A DNA stretch of 64,000 nucleotides, from assembly GCA_945873105.1 (NCBI GenBank), contig CAMCBW010000010.1:1-64000 (forward strand), in the 5' to 3' direction. This DNA comes from Tangfeifania diversioriginum (GTDB lineage: Bacteria; Bacteroidota; Bacteroidia; Bacteroidales; Prolixibacteraceae). Below are positions 25,366 through 34,076 of the stretch, one piece after another; positions within the stretch are counted from its first letter, which is position 1, and the number at the start of each line of letters is the position of its first letter. The notes below the pieces were generated by a model, which saw nothing but the letters and a program-made list of their open reading frames with translations, searched no databases and had not been told where the DNA came from. Both the position numbers and the translations under genes were made by a program.

Positions 25366-27762
25366 TTATTCAGTGAGCGGGGATTTAGCAACTCTCCGCT
25401 CATTTCGTTTGTAGTTGTTGAACTTGTAGGAAAGCGAACACCTGATCGGAAATCTGTTTTCAATGGTCATTACCTGTTGGAAATTGTCCCCTTGAGCATG
25501 TTCTACCTTCTTGTAGAGTCCCATTACATCTCTTCCTGACAGGGTGAATGTCAACTTCCGGTCGAAAAAGGTCTGCCTGAAACTCAAACCTGCCATGTAT
25601 ATGGCGTCAATGCTGCTCTGGGAAGTCATGGACGGTCCGTAGTAGGGAAAATCTAGTTCCAACAGCGTGGTAGGGGAGATGGTTAATTCAGCTGTGGTCA
25701 CCGAATACCATTGTTGGTATCTTTTTTTCCCCGCAATGGGTTCCAGCTTCACATTCAGGCGGGAGTCGATGAAATCAAGTTTTTCACTGAGCCGGATCCA
25801 TTGGTTGACAGTCCAGTTGGCATTGATCTCAAATCCCCAGGTCTTTTCACTGCCACTGTTCTCATATCGGTTTTGAATGATATTGTCCTTGTAAATGGAT
25901 TGGATCACATCAATTTTATCAGCTGTATTGTAGAGGTAAAGTTCATTCACAAGGGTCAGACGGGGGAAGTTTATCAGGTAGTCGAGGGCAATCTTGTCCG
26001 TAATTTCATTGACCAGGTTGGGGTTTCCAACCATGACATTGTAAAAGTTGTACCAACGTGGAAGCGGATCCAGCTGAATGGTCTTCAATTGGTCGGTACG
26101 TCTGGAGTAGTTAAGGATGATCACCTGGGCGGAGTCTATTTTGAAGGAACTGTTCAAGGAAGGGTAGAGGTCGAATTGGTGGACGGGATAATTGCTTTTG
26201 GTTGTGACCATCTCACGGTTGAGGTACTCAGCTCTCAAGCCTGCTTTAAGGTCAATTTTTTTGATTTTGAATTGCCACGTTCCATATCCCGCAGCAACGA
26301 TTCCATTGAATTTGGTATCCTGCGCAGTGGTCAATGGAGGTTGGGGCGGTGTGATTTCGGAGTGGTAATACTCTTTTTCTTCGTTCAGGATGAATTGAAT
26401 GCCTGTCTCGAGATTTCCAGCCCTTCCCAGCGGTGAACTGAAGTCGGAATTGAATTGGTAGTTGTAAAATCTTTTGTCCAGGTGGGTTACCTGGTTCATT
26501 ACTCCTTTTCCCTCCAAAGTGCGGATGTTGTTCAGGTAAAGATCATCGTAGTTGAGTGTATTCCAAAGTATGGATGAGGAGAAGGACTGGTTGGGATTCG
26601 CGAATTTGTGTTCATAGGTCAAGTCAGCCCCTCCATAATTTCCCGGGCGGTTGTTACTGTCGGAAGCAAGATTTTCAACCGGTGGTGTTTGTCCAATATT
26701 CGTTTGTATCGTTTCCCAATTTCCATCGTTGGTGGTCTCAAACCTGCCGGCATGGCTGCTGAGCGATATAAGATCTGCTGGTGTGGGTTGATAGTCCAAA
26801 CCTGTCCGGAATGCGGTATTCAACCGTTGTGATTGTTGGATTCCGGTTTGCGTGAAATGGGATGGATCGGACAGGTAATTGGTTTCGTAATTGACATCGC
26901 CTTCATTCCTTCTTCGGTTGTGGTCGACTCCGGCAAAGAAACTGAATTTGTCACGTTTAAAGTTAAAAAGAAGGTCAGAGGTGTATCCTCCAAGTTGGTC
27001 TGTGGCCACATGGAGATTCCCGTTAAATCCATCCTTCAAACTTTTTTTGGTAATTAGATTGATAATACCTCCCGAACCGGAGGCATCATATTTTGCCGAG
27101 GGACTGGTAATTAATTCGATCTTTTTTACCTCGGAAGCGGCAGTATATTCCAAAAGCTCAGTTCCTTTCATGGAAGAGGGTTTCCCGTTGACAAAGACCA
27201 ACAGGTTGGAATTGCCATGAATGGCCAGTTGTCCATCCGGTTTGAGGGTTACCGACGGAAGTTTGTGCAATAGATCATAGGCTGTTCCGCCAGTGCCTGA
27301 AAGTTGGTTCTCTACATAGATTGTCTTCTTTTCAGGTTGGTACAGCGGAATCTTTGTGGCAGATCTTACAGTGATTTCTCCGAGTGAGACAGTCTCCAGC
27401 TCAAGCTGGATGGAGCCAACTTCTGTTTCATGCACTTTGCCGGATAGGATGATTGGACTGGAAAGGTATCGCTTGAACCCCATGAAGTGCACCTGTAACG
27501 CATATACTCCTGACTTGAGTTGGCCAAAACTGAACTCACCCCTTGCATTCGTTGCCGTTAGCTGGAGGGGTACACTGTCTGGTTCACAAAATAGTGAGAT
27601 GTCCGCAAATTGAATGGCTACTTTCGTTTCAGCATCAACGACATTTCCTTTGATAACTAAGGGTTTATCAGCGGCGAAGGAATTGTTTTTCAATAAAGTC
27701 AGGCCAGGTATCGGGACAAAAAACAGCAGTAAAAAAAACAAATGCCAAAGAATTCTGCTCAT
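25366..27762 (-). CDS. Outer-membrane beta-barrel receptor (OMP_b-brl_3 type)
   Basis: 798 residues. Signal sequence, carboxypeptidase-regulatory-like domain (IKGNVVDAETKVAIQFADIS), a TonB-dependent plug (YDLLHKLPSVTLKPDGQLAI, then SPSAKYDASGSGGIINLITK) and a C-terminal barrel of the OMP_b-brl_3 type. Such proteins take up or bind an unknown ligand at the outer membrane and are not SusC-like, having no SusD partner. It has a TATATTTG box upstream (27803-27810) and stands as a single gene. Confidence 0.88.
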   Translation of the reverse strand: MSRILWHLFFLLLFFVPIPGLTLLKNNSFAADKPLVIKGNVVDAETKVAIQFADISLFCEPDSVPLQLTATNARGEFSFGQLKSGVYALQVHFMGFKRYLSSPIILSGKVHETEVGSIQLELETVSLGEITVRSATKIPLYQPEKKTIYVENQLSGTGGTAYDLLHKLPSVTLKPDGQLAIHGNSNLLVFVNGKPSSMKGTELLEYTAASEVKKIELITSPSAKYDASGSGGIINLITKKSLKDGFNGNLHVATDQLGGYTSDLLFNFKRDKFSFFAGVDHNRRRNEGDVNYETNYLSDPSHFTQTGIQQSQRLNTAFRTGLDYQPTPADLISLSSHAGRFETTNDGNWETIQTNIGQTPPVENLASDSNNRPGNYGGADLTYEHKFANPNQSFSSSILWNTLNYDDLYLNNIRTLEGKGVMNQVTHLDKRFYNYQFNSDFSSPLGRAGNLETGIQFILNEEKEYYHSEITPPQPPLTTAQDTKFNGIVAAGYGTWQFKIKKIDLKAGLRAEYLNREMVTTKSNYPVHQFDLYPSLNSSFKIDSAQVIILNYSRRTDQLKTIQLDPLPRWYNFYNVMVGNPNLVNEITDKIALDYLINFPRLTLVNELYLYNTADKIDVIQSIYKDNIIQNRYENSGSEKTWGFEINANWTVNQWIRLSEKLDFIDSRLNVKLEPIAGKKRYQQWYSVTTAELTISPTTLLELDFPYYGPSMTSQSSIDAIYMAGLSFRQTFFDRKLTFTLSGRDVMGLYKKVEHAQGDNFQQVMTIENRFPIRCSLSYKFNNYKRNERRVAKSPLTE

Positions 27763-27802
27763 AAAAACAGAATGATCATTAACAAAATTTAATATTTATT
27801 TA

Positions 27803-27810
27803 CAAATATA
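27803..27810 (-). promoter_or_regulatory. -7 box of the barrel receptor gene
   Basis: TATATTTG on the minus strand, 40 bases before the ATG. ATTG at 27832-27835, 21 bases upstream, is a weak -33 match. The rest of the 358-bp space up to 28120 holds only the carboxyltransferase terminator. Confidence 0.55.
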
Positions 27811-28041
27811 ACATAATAACTTCAATTGATGCAATATTTTCAAGGGGCAAATCTGAACCTTTTCACCTTGATTTCTAAGTAAAATCTACCTGTCATTTTT
27901 GAAAAATGGGGAATTGCAAAGGCTAAACTCTTCTCACTATATGGGATCAAAAATTTATTTGGGAATCATCCTGAATGGTACCCCAGGCGGGCGCATTAAA
28001 GCCATTTATTTCTGATCAGCTGTTTATGCAAAGCCAGCCGC

Positions 28042-28080
28042 GAAAAAGAAAGAGATCATAACCATGCCTGGTATGATCTC
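28042..28080 (-). terminator. Terminator of the carboxyltransferase gene
   Basis: On the minus strand GAGATCAT and ATGATCTC (28052-28059 with 28073-28080), with inner ACC/GGT, form a hairpin. It is followed by a T-rich run (TTTCTTTTT), 41 bases after the stop codon. Confidence 0.7.
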
Positions 28081-28120
28081 CCTGAGATAGTATCTTGTGC
28101 TTTTCAATGCCACCGGTGGG

Positions 28121-29902
28121 CTAATCAACAAAGGCGAGGATTTCACCTTTTTCGACAATATCGCTTTGCTTGGGATAGGTGGCTATCACTTTGCCGTCGA
28201 AATTGGAGTAAACTGGATCAATTCCATAGGCTGATTGAATGTAAGCAATCACATTCCCTTCTGTAACATGTTCCCCGATGTTTGGAGCCTTGGAACCGTA
28301 TATTGCATCGTATTCCCAGAGCATCCGTCCTTTAACTGGTGATTGAATTGGTTTTGCATTGGGGAATTTGGCCTGGAGGGTCTTGACATCTATTCTGGGC
28401 AGTTCAATGACCGGCCGGGACAGTATGATGGGTGCATTCGCTTTTTCCTTCTCAGCTTCCAATTCTGCCTCAAAACGCTTCTTGGCATTCCCATTCCGGT
28501 AGTCACGGTATTGTCGGTCGTGCATGGCAAGTTCAAACAACTCTTCTTCATCCTCGCCAACCTCCCAATTGTTTTCCTTCATTTCGGCACGGTATTTCTC
28601 CAATTCATTGGGATAGGCATCCTGTGGATTCCCGGTATAGAATTCAAGACCTTTGCTCTTTACAAGTGCTTTAATTTCAGGGGCCAGTTCACCTGGTAGC
28701 TGGCCAGTCTTGCCCAGGATCATATCCCAGGCATTTTTATCGATGGTGCTCCAACGGGCCTCTCCTTTCAGCATGTGCATGACATTCATCAGGGCTATGT
28801 TCTTGACATATTGGCTGAAAGGTGTTACCAATGGAGGATAACCGAGAAGTGGCCAAATGTATTCAACCTCCTTGAATAGCATCAAAAGCAATTCATTCAA
28901 CGACACTTCCTTTTTCCCTTGCGAACGCAGGGAGAGGTTGATGGCGCCATGCATGGATTTCAGATCCGACATCATGGAACCCATCATTCCTCCTGGCAAG
29001 CCGCATCCGACCAACAGGGAAGACATATTTTTATTGCCCGGATCGATAAAATATCCCAGGAAATCATCCATGAAGGATTGGGTCATGGAACGTGCCTCCA
29101 TGTATGCCTTCATGTTGATGTCAGGGACCAAGAATCCGGCATCTTTCAGCATGGCTTGAATGGTAATCACATCAGGATGTACCATCCCCCAGGAGAGCGG
29201 CTCCATGGCAACATCCAGGAAATCGGCTCCGGCCCTTGCAACCTCCAGCATCGACGCAACCGAAAAACCCGGTCCGGTGTGCCCGTGGTATTGAATGGGA
29301 ATATGTGGATACCTTTTTTTGATGGATTGTACCAGCGTGCCCAGGAATGCTGGTCGGCCAATCCCTGCCATGTCTTTGATGCAGATTTCGTCGCAACCGA
29401 ATTCCACCACCTTGTCCACCATGTCAAGGTAGTAAGCTGTGGTATGGATGGGCGAATTGGTAATGCACAACGCAACCTGTGATATCATTTTGGCCTCTTT
29501 GGCATATTTCACCGAGGGTTCGAGGTTTCGAGGATCATTTAATCCGCAGAAAGAGCGGGAGATGTCTGTTCCCTGTGCTTTTTTAACTTTGGAAAAAAGT
29601 TGTCGTACATCTGCCGGAACAGGGTACATTCGGAGCCCGTTGAGACCCCGCTCCAGCATGTGTGTCTGGATACCAGCTTTGTTGAATGGCCTGGTCCATT
29701 CCCTGACCGCCTTGTTGGGGTTTTCGCCAAACAACAGGTTAACCTGCTCAAAGGCGCCACCGTTGGTTTCTACACGTGCAAAACAGCCCATGTCGATGAT
29801 AATTGGCGCAATATTAGTTAATTGATCAATTCGCGGAACATATTTCCCGGAGGATTGCCACATGTCGCGATACACCAGACTGAATTTTATTTCACGAGCC
29901 AT
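28121..29902 (-). CDS. Carboxyltransferase (PycB/OadA-like) with biotinyl-like domain
   Basis: About 593 residues. The first 300 form the carboxyltransferase barrel (SLVYRDMWQSSGKY, DMGCFARVETNGGAFEQ, QYHGHTGPGFSVASML), with metal ligands Asp and two His. The middle is the conserved carboxylase domain (LPGGMMGSMMSDL, YPPLVTPFSQYVKNIALMN). The last 80 residues are a biotinyl/lipoyl-like fold, but where biotin domains have AMKM this one reads SAYG: the acceptor Lys is a Tyr. It may therefore use a separate biotin carrier not encoded here, transferring carboxyl groups to pyruvate or from oxaloacetate. A longer start (29944) lies upstream of the likely transcript start; the ATG at 29902 fits the TACTTTTG box. 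Confidence 0.85.
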   Translation of the reverse strand: MAREIKFSLVYRDMWQSSGKYVPRIDQLTNIAPIIIDMGCFARVETNGGAFEQVNLLFGENPNKAVREWTRPFNKAGIQTHMLERGLNGLRMYPVPADVRQLFSKVKKAQGTDISRSFCGLNDPRNLEPSVKYAKEAKMISQVALCITNSPIHTTAYYLDMVDKVVEFGCDEICIKDMAGIGRPAFLGTLVQSIKKRYPHIPIQYHGHTGPGFSVASMLEVARAGADFLDVAMEPLSWGMVHPDVITIQAMLKDAGFLVPDINMKAYMEARSMTQSFMDDFLGYFIDPGNKNMSSLLVGCGLPGGMMGSMMSDLKSMHGAINLSLRSQGKKEVSLNELLLMLFKEVEYIWPLLGYPPLVTPFSQYVKNIALMNVMHMLKGEARWSTIDKNAWDMILGKTGQLPGELAPEIKALVKSKGLEFYTGNPQDAYPNELEKYRAEMKENNWEVGEDEEELFELAMHDRQYRDYRNGNAKKRFEAELEAEKEKANAPIILSRPVIELPRIDVKTLQAKFPNAKPIQSPVKGRMLWEYDAIYGSKAPNIGEHVTEGNVIAYIQSAYGIDPVYSNFDGKVIATYPKQSDIVEKGEILAFVD

Positions 29903-29941
29903 ACACCTGTAATTAATGGATAACCTTATTTTTTCTACCCA

Positions 29942-29949
29942 CAAAAGTA
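29942..29949 (-). promoter_or_regulatory. -7 box of the carboxyltransferase gene
   Basis: TACTTTTG matches TAnnTTTG and lies 39 bases before the chosen ATG. No -33 TTTG is seen at the ideal distance. It argues against the upstream start codon at 29944. Confidence 0.5.
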
Positions 29950-30073
29950 CAAAATTAGTTGTCCATTATCAGAATAATTGACGAAATAAATCAAATATTT
30001 TAATAAATCAACAAATGCAACTATGCAAATAAGTTGGTATTACAGGAAATTTTAATGGAGAAGTAAAGCCTGG

Positions 30074-31465
30074 TTATACCGGTCGTTCACCAATTGGCTC
30101 AAGTTTGACTGTAAAATGGCGTAAAATAGGTGCTTCCTCCAGGATACGGTAGCCGGATGTGATGGTATTCCGGCGGTCAAACACATTTTTAAGGGCAGCA
30201 GCGACAACATCCAGATGTAGGTTGGTATAGACCCTTCGTGGAAGAGCCAGTCGCATAAATTCCAGTTTGGGATAGCGGTTTTCCCGAGATTCAGGATCCC
30301 TGTCGGCCATCAGGGTACCAACTTCTACCCCGCGTATTCCTGCCTCAAGATAGAGTTCGATGCAGAGGGTTTGTGCGATGAACTCCTCTTTCGGAACATG
30401 TGGAAGAAAATGCCTGGCATTTACAAAAATGGCATGTCCACCAAAGGGTTGCTGCACTTCAATGCCGTACCCGGATAGCTGAGCTCCGAGGTATTGAACC
30501 TGACCGATGCGGCTCTCCAGGTATGCTGTTTCTGAGGCCTCCTCCAATCCGACTGCAAGGGCATTCATATCGCGGCCGGCCATTCCGCCATAGGTTACAA
30601 ATCCTTCAAACATGATATTGTACGTGCAGGCTTGGTCGTACCAGTCTTTGTGTTTAGTGGCAATGAAGCCACCGATGTTGACGATCCCATCTTTTTTACT
30701 GCTCATGGTCATTCCATCGGCATAGGAATACATTTCAAAAACGATCTCTTTGATGGTTTTTGCTTCATAACCGGCTTCACGCCGGGAGATAAACCAGGCA
30801 TTTTCGGCAAACCTTGCAGAATCGAAGAGCAGCGGAATGCCATACTGTTCGGCCAGTGCCTTCACCTCCCTGATGTTTTGCATGGAGACGGGTTGTCCAC
30901 CCGAAGAGTTACAGGTAAGGGTAAGGATGATAAAGGGAATGCGATCTTTGGGATGGGTGTCCAGCACTTTTTTCAGCTGGACCAGGTCAATGTTGCCTTT
31001 GAAGGGGTGGAGGATCCCAGGTTCAAAAGATTCACTGATGGTACAATCGATGGCAGTAGCGCGTCTGAATTCTATGTGTCCCTTTGTCGTGTCAAAGTGA
31101 GAATTTCCTGGAACAAGATCGCCCTCCTTGACCAGCACGGAGAAAAGAACATTCTCGGCTGCCCTGCCCTGGTGGGTAGGAAGAAAATAGTCGAATCCGA
31201 ACAGCTTTTTAACGGTCTCCTTCAACCTGAAAAATGAGGAGGATCCGGCATAGCTTTCGTCTCCGGTCATGATGGCTGCCCACTGGTTGTCACTCATGGC
31301 CCCGGTACCGCTGTCTGTCAGCAGATCGATGTAAACCTGTTCACTCCTCAGGTTAAAGAGGTTGTAACCGGCTTCGCGGATCCATTGTTCCCTTTCACTT
31401 CTGGTACTCCGGTAGATGGGTTCTACCATTTTGATTTTATAAGGCTCAGCGAAAGGAAGTTCCAT
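30074..31465 (-). CDS. tnaA: Tryptophanase
   Basis: 463 residues, a PLP enzyme of the beta-eliminating lyase family. PLP Lys is in MTMSSKKDG. Tryptophanase and tyrosine phenol-lyase are close relatives. Here the final segment reads LRHFTVKL, with the His of tryptophanase instead of the Phe of tyrosine phenol-lyase (RFFTA). GIRGVEVGT has Val where tyrosine phenol-lyase has the substrate-binding Arg. FDTTKGH and DSARFAENAWF also follow tryptophanase. It splits tryptophan into indole, pyruvate and ammonia. No tnaC-like leader or tnaB permease is visible; the upstream region is the repeat cluster at 31466-31702. Confidence 0.87.
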   Translation of the reverse strand: MELPFAEPYKIKMVEPIYRSTRSEREQWIREAGYNLFNLRSEQVYIDLLTDSGTGAMSDNQWAAIMTGDESYAGSSSFFRLKETVKKLFGFDYFLPTHQGRAAENVLFSVLVKEGDLVPGNSHFDTTKGHIEFRRATAIDCTISESFEPGILHPFKGNIDLVQLKKVLDTHPKDRIPFIILTLTCNSSGGQPVSMQNIREVKALAEQYGIPLLFDSARFAENAWFISRREAGYEAKTIKEIVFEMYSYADGMTMSSKKDGIVNIGGFIATKHKDWYDQACTYNIMFEGFVTYGGMAGRDMNALAVGLEEASETAYLESRIGQVQYLGAQLSGYGIEVQQPFGGHAIFVNARHFLPHVPKEEFIAQTLCIELYLEAGIRGVEVGTLMADRDPESRENRYPKLEFMRLALPRRVYTNLHLDVVAAALKNVFDRRNTITSGYRILEEAPILRHFTVKLEPIGERPV

Positions 31466-31702
31466 GTTGGGAGTGACTAAAGTGACTAAAGTGAACTAGA
31501 GTGACTAAAGTTAAACATAAACGGGTGCATAAAATATGAAGTTCGTCAGTTAAACGAAGTGAACTAAAGTGACTAAAGTGAGCTAAAGTGACTAAAGTGA
31601 CTAGAGTGAACTAAAGTGACTATAGTACTTGAAGAATAAGACGAAAAGGTTGGTAACCAATAACTTTATTGACTTTAGTTCACTTTAGTCACTTTAGGCA
31701 CT
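31466..31702. repeat. AGTGACTAA-word cluster with inverted arm
   Basis: From 31466 to 31511 and again 31558-31626 the plus strand reiterates AGTGACTAA, with variants AGTGAACTAA, AGTGAGCTAA and AGTGACTAG, more than ten words in all. The inverse (TTTAGTTCACTTTAGTCACT) lies at 31670-31702, ending two bases before the stop codon of the NuoE-like gene. It would form a long hairpin after the hydrogenase operon. TATGTTTA (31512-31519, minus, one base off the -7 consensus) sits in the gap and might serve tnaA. Confidence 0.8.
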
Positions 31703-31704
31703 TC

Positions 31705-32214
31705 TTACATCTCGTGCTTCTCCTGTTTGACGGTACTCTCCTGGTATTCTGCAATGATTTTGCGTACTTGCTGGGGAGCGACCCTTCCGTATACCTTTTC
31801 CCCAACCATCACCACCGGAGCCAAACCACAGGCGCCTACGCAGCGCAGGCAGTTGAGGGAGAATTTGCCGTCCGGGGTCGATTGACCGACTTCAATGTTG
31901 AGCTGCCGTTTGATTTCGTGCAGGATTTGTTCAGCACCCCTCACATAGCAGGCGGTACCCATGCAGACAGAGATGGGAAATTCTCCCTGGGGGATCATGT
32001 TGAAAAAGGAGTAAAAGGTGACAACTCCATATACCTTGGCAACCGACATGTTGAGTTCATTGGCAATGAGTTCCTGAACTTCGGCAGGGAGGTAACCTAA
32101 TTTATGCTGCGTTTCGTGCAGTACATTGATCAGCTCACCTTCGCTGTTATCGAAAGAGGCACAGATCTCCCTGATGATCTCATTCGTTCTTTGGGAAAGT
32201 TTTATTTTTGGCAT
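31705..32214 (-). CDS. NuoE-like [2Fe-2S] subunit of bifurcating hydrogenase
   Basis: 169 residues, thioredoxin-like 24-kDa subunit fold (NuoE/HydC/HndA). The four cluster cysteines are in VCMGTACYVRG and LNCLRCVGACG. It passes electrons between the NuoF-like flavoprotein and the catalytic subunit in NAD(P)-linked, ferredoxin-linked [FeFe] hydrogenases. It is the last gene of the operon, 93 bp after hydA, whereas in many organisms this subunit comes first. A separate promoter in the AT-rich gap is possible, but none was recognised. Confidence 0.9.
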   Translation of the reverse strand: MPKIKLSQRTNEIIREICASFDNSEGELINVLHETQHKLGYLPAEVQELIANELNMSVAKVYGVVTFYSFFNMIPQGEFPISVCMGTACYVRGAEQILHEIKRQLNIEVGQSTPDGKFSLNCLRCVGACGLAPVVMVGEKVYGRVAPQQVRKIIAEYQESTVKQEKHEM

Positions 32215-32307
32215 TGCGAATATTTTATATAGTATATTCTTTTAAAGCATTTTATAAACTCTGGGATGCAGTGAGGTTGCAAGCAACATCGCCGCTAATT
32301 GACAAAA

Positions 32308-34065
32308 TCATTTTTTGCTCCGGTCAAAATATTCTGTGTGAAGCAAATGATGTGCCTTTTCGCTCATCGGACTTCCCAGGAACTCTTCGTACAGTTTTGT
32401 GATGTAGGGATTTTCGTGTGATTTCCGAATTGGCTTGCCGGCATCTTCCCGGTAGAGGGCCATTTGTCGTTTTTTGAGTATCTCTGCATTGCCGTGGTGG
32501 TAGGGTTGTCCTCCGCCACCAATGCATCCACCGGGGCACGACATGATTTCGATGGCATGAAACTGGCTCTTGCCAGCCTGGATATCCTCCAGTAGTTTTC
32601 TCGCATTTCCCAGGCCGTGCGCAATGCCAATGTGGATTGGAAGACCATCGAAGTCGATGGTGGCATGTCTCAAACCCTCCATCCCCCTGAGTTCAGTAAA
32701 ATCGATCCTGCTCAGTTTCTTGCCGGTAAAGACCTCATAGGCTGTTCTAACTGCAGCCTCAATGACGCCCCCTGTGGTTCCGAAAATTACCCCTGCACCG
32801 GTAGATTCTCCGAGTGGATGATCAAAATCTTCATCCGGCAACGATTTGAAGTCTATGTTGGCAAGGTTGATTAACTGGGCCAGTTCACGTGTGGTGAGCG
32901 CGAAGTCTACATCAGGATTTCCATTCACAGAGAATTCTTCGCGGCTGCATTCGTATTTCTTGGCTACGCAGGGCATGATGGAGACAACCACGAGATCCTT
33001 GCGATTGACCCCTATTTTGTCGGCAAAATAGCTTTTGGCGATCGCCCCGAACATCTGCTGCGGTGATCTTGCACTGGAAGGAATATCTTTCAGGTCAGGG
33101 AATTGGTGTTCGAAGAATTTCACCCAGGCAGGGCAACAGGAGGTCAACATGGGAAGTTTCACCTCTTTGTCTCCACCAAGGAAAGCCGTAAGCCTGTTGA
33201 GTAATTCTGTCCCCTCCTCCAGGATGGTGAGATCGGCGGCAAAATCAGTATCAAAAACATAATTGAACCCCAATCGTCTCAATGCCGCCGCAAGTTTTCC
33301 GGTGACAAGGGTGCCAGGTTCGGCTCCAAACTCCTCCCCAAGCGCCGCACGAACTGCGGGAGCGGTCTGCACGATGACCGTTTTATCCGGATTGGACAAT
33401 GCCCGGATAACCGCTCCGGTATGATCCACCTCTGTCAACGCCCCGGTTGGACAAACAGCAACACACTGTCCGCAATAGGTACAGACGGAGTGGTCGAGGT
33501 TCATCTCAAAGGCCGGTGAGATAACGGCATTGAAGCCCCTGTTGATGGCCGAAAGTGCACCTACCGATTGCACCTCGTTGCACATCATCTCACACCTGCG
33601 GCAGCGAATGCATTTGTCCAGTTCCCGAATGATGGCAGGTGAGGTATCTTCCCGAAAGGTTGATTGCTCTCCTTCGTAGTGAATCTCTCTGATTCCCAAA
33701 TGTTGGGCCATACTTTGCAAATCACAGTTTCCAGCTTTGGCGCATTTGAGACAGTCGGTCGGATGGTCCGACAGGATGAGTTCCACCACTGTGCGGCGTG
33801 CATGGATGGCCCGCATGGAGTGGGTAAGAACGACCATTCCTTCTGCTGCATCGGTACAGCAGGCCGGTGCCAGGTTTCTGCGTCCTTCCACTTCCACGAC
33901 ACAAACCCGGCAGCCACCCGGTTTGTTCTCGATATTGAGGTCCTCCAGTTTCATGTAGCAGAGGGAGGGGATTTTGATTCCTATCTGGGCTGCGGCCTGG
34001 AGTACGGTTGTGCCCCGCTCAACGGAGACGGGTCTGTTATCTATGGTAAGATTGATCATGTTCAT
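32308..34065 (-). CDS. hydA: [FeFe] hydrogenase catalytic subunit (group A, HydA/HndD-like)
   Basis: 585 residues. N-terminal [2Fe-2S] plant-type domain (Cys in IPSLCYMKL and GGCRVC), a His-Cys cluster (HPTDCLKCAKAGNC), two [4Fe-4S] clusters (CIRCRRCEMMC, CTYCGQCVAVCP) and the H-cluster domain. All three H-cluster motifs are complete: TSCCPAW, MPCVAKKYE and MSCPGGCIGGGGQP. The first Cys of TSCCPAW is the proton-transfer residue, so the enzyme should be active. It produces or oxidises H2. With the NuoF- and NuoE-like neighbours it fits the electron-bifurcating type using NADH and ferredoxin. A second ATG two codons in is an equal candidate start. Confidence 0.95.
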   Translation of the reverse strand: MNMINLTIDNRPVSVERGTTVLQAAAQIGIKIPSLCYMKLEDLNIENKPGGCRVCVVEVEGRRNLAPACCTDAAEGMVVLTHSMRAIHARRTVVELILSDHPTDCLKCAKAGNCDLQSMAQHLGIREIHYEGEQSTFREDTSPAIIRELDKCIRCRRCEMMCNEVQSVGALSAINRGFNAVISPAFEMNLDHSVCTYCGQCVAVCPTGALTEVDHTGAVIRALSNPDKTVIVQTAPAVRAALGEEFGAEPGTLVTGKLAAALRRLGFNYVFDTDFAADLTILEEGTELLNRLTAFLGGDKEVKLPMLTSCCPAWVKFFEHQFPDLKDIPSSARSPQQMFGAIAKSYFADKIGVNRKDLVVVSIMPCVAKKYECSREEFSVNGNPDVDFALTTRELAQLINLANIDFKSLPDEDFDHPLGESTGAGVIFGTTGGVIEAAVRTAYEVFTGKKLSRIDFTELRGMEGLRHATIDFDGLPIHIGIAHGLGNARKLLEDIQAGKSQFHAIEIMSCPGGCIGGGGQPYHHGNAEILKKRQMALYREDAGKPIRKSHENPYITKLYEEFLGSPMSEKAHHLLHTEYFDRSKK

Positions 34066-34076
34066 GTTGAATCAGT

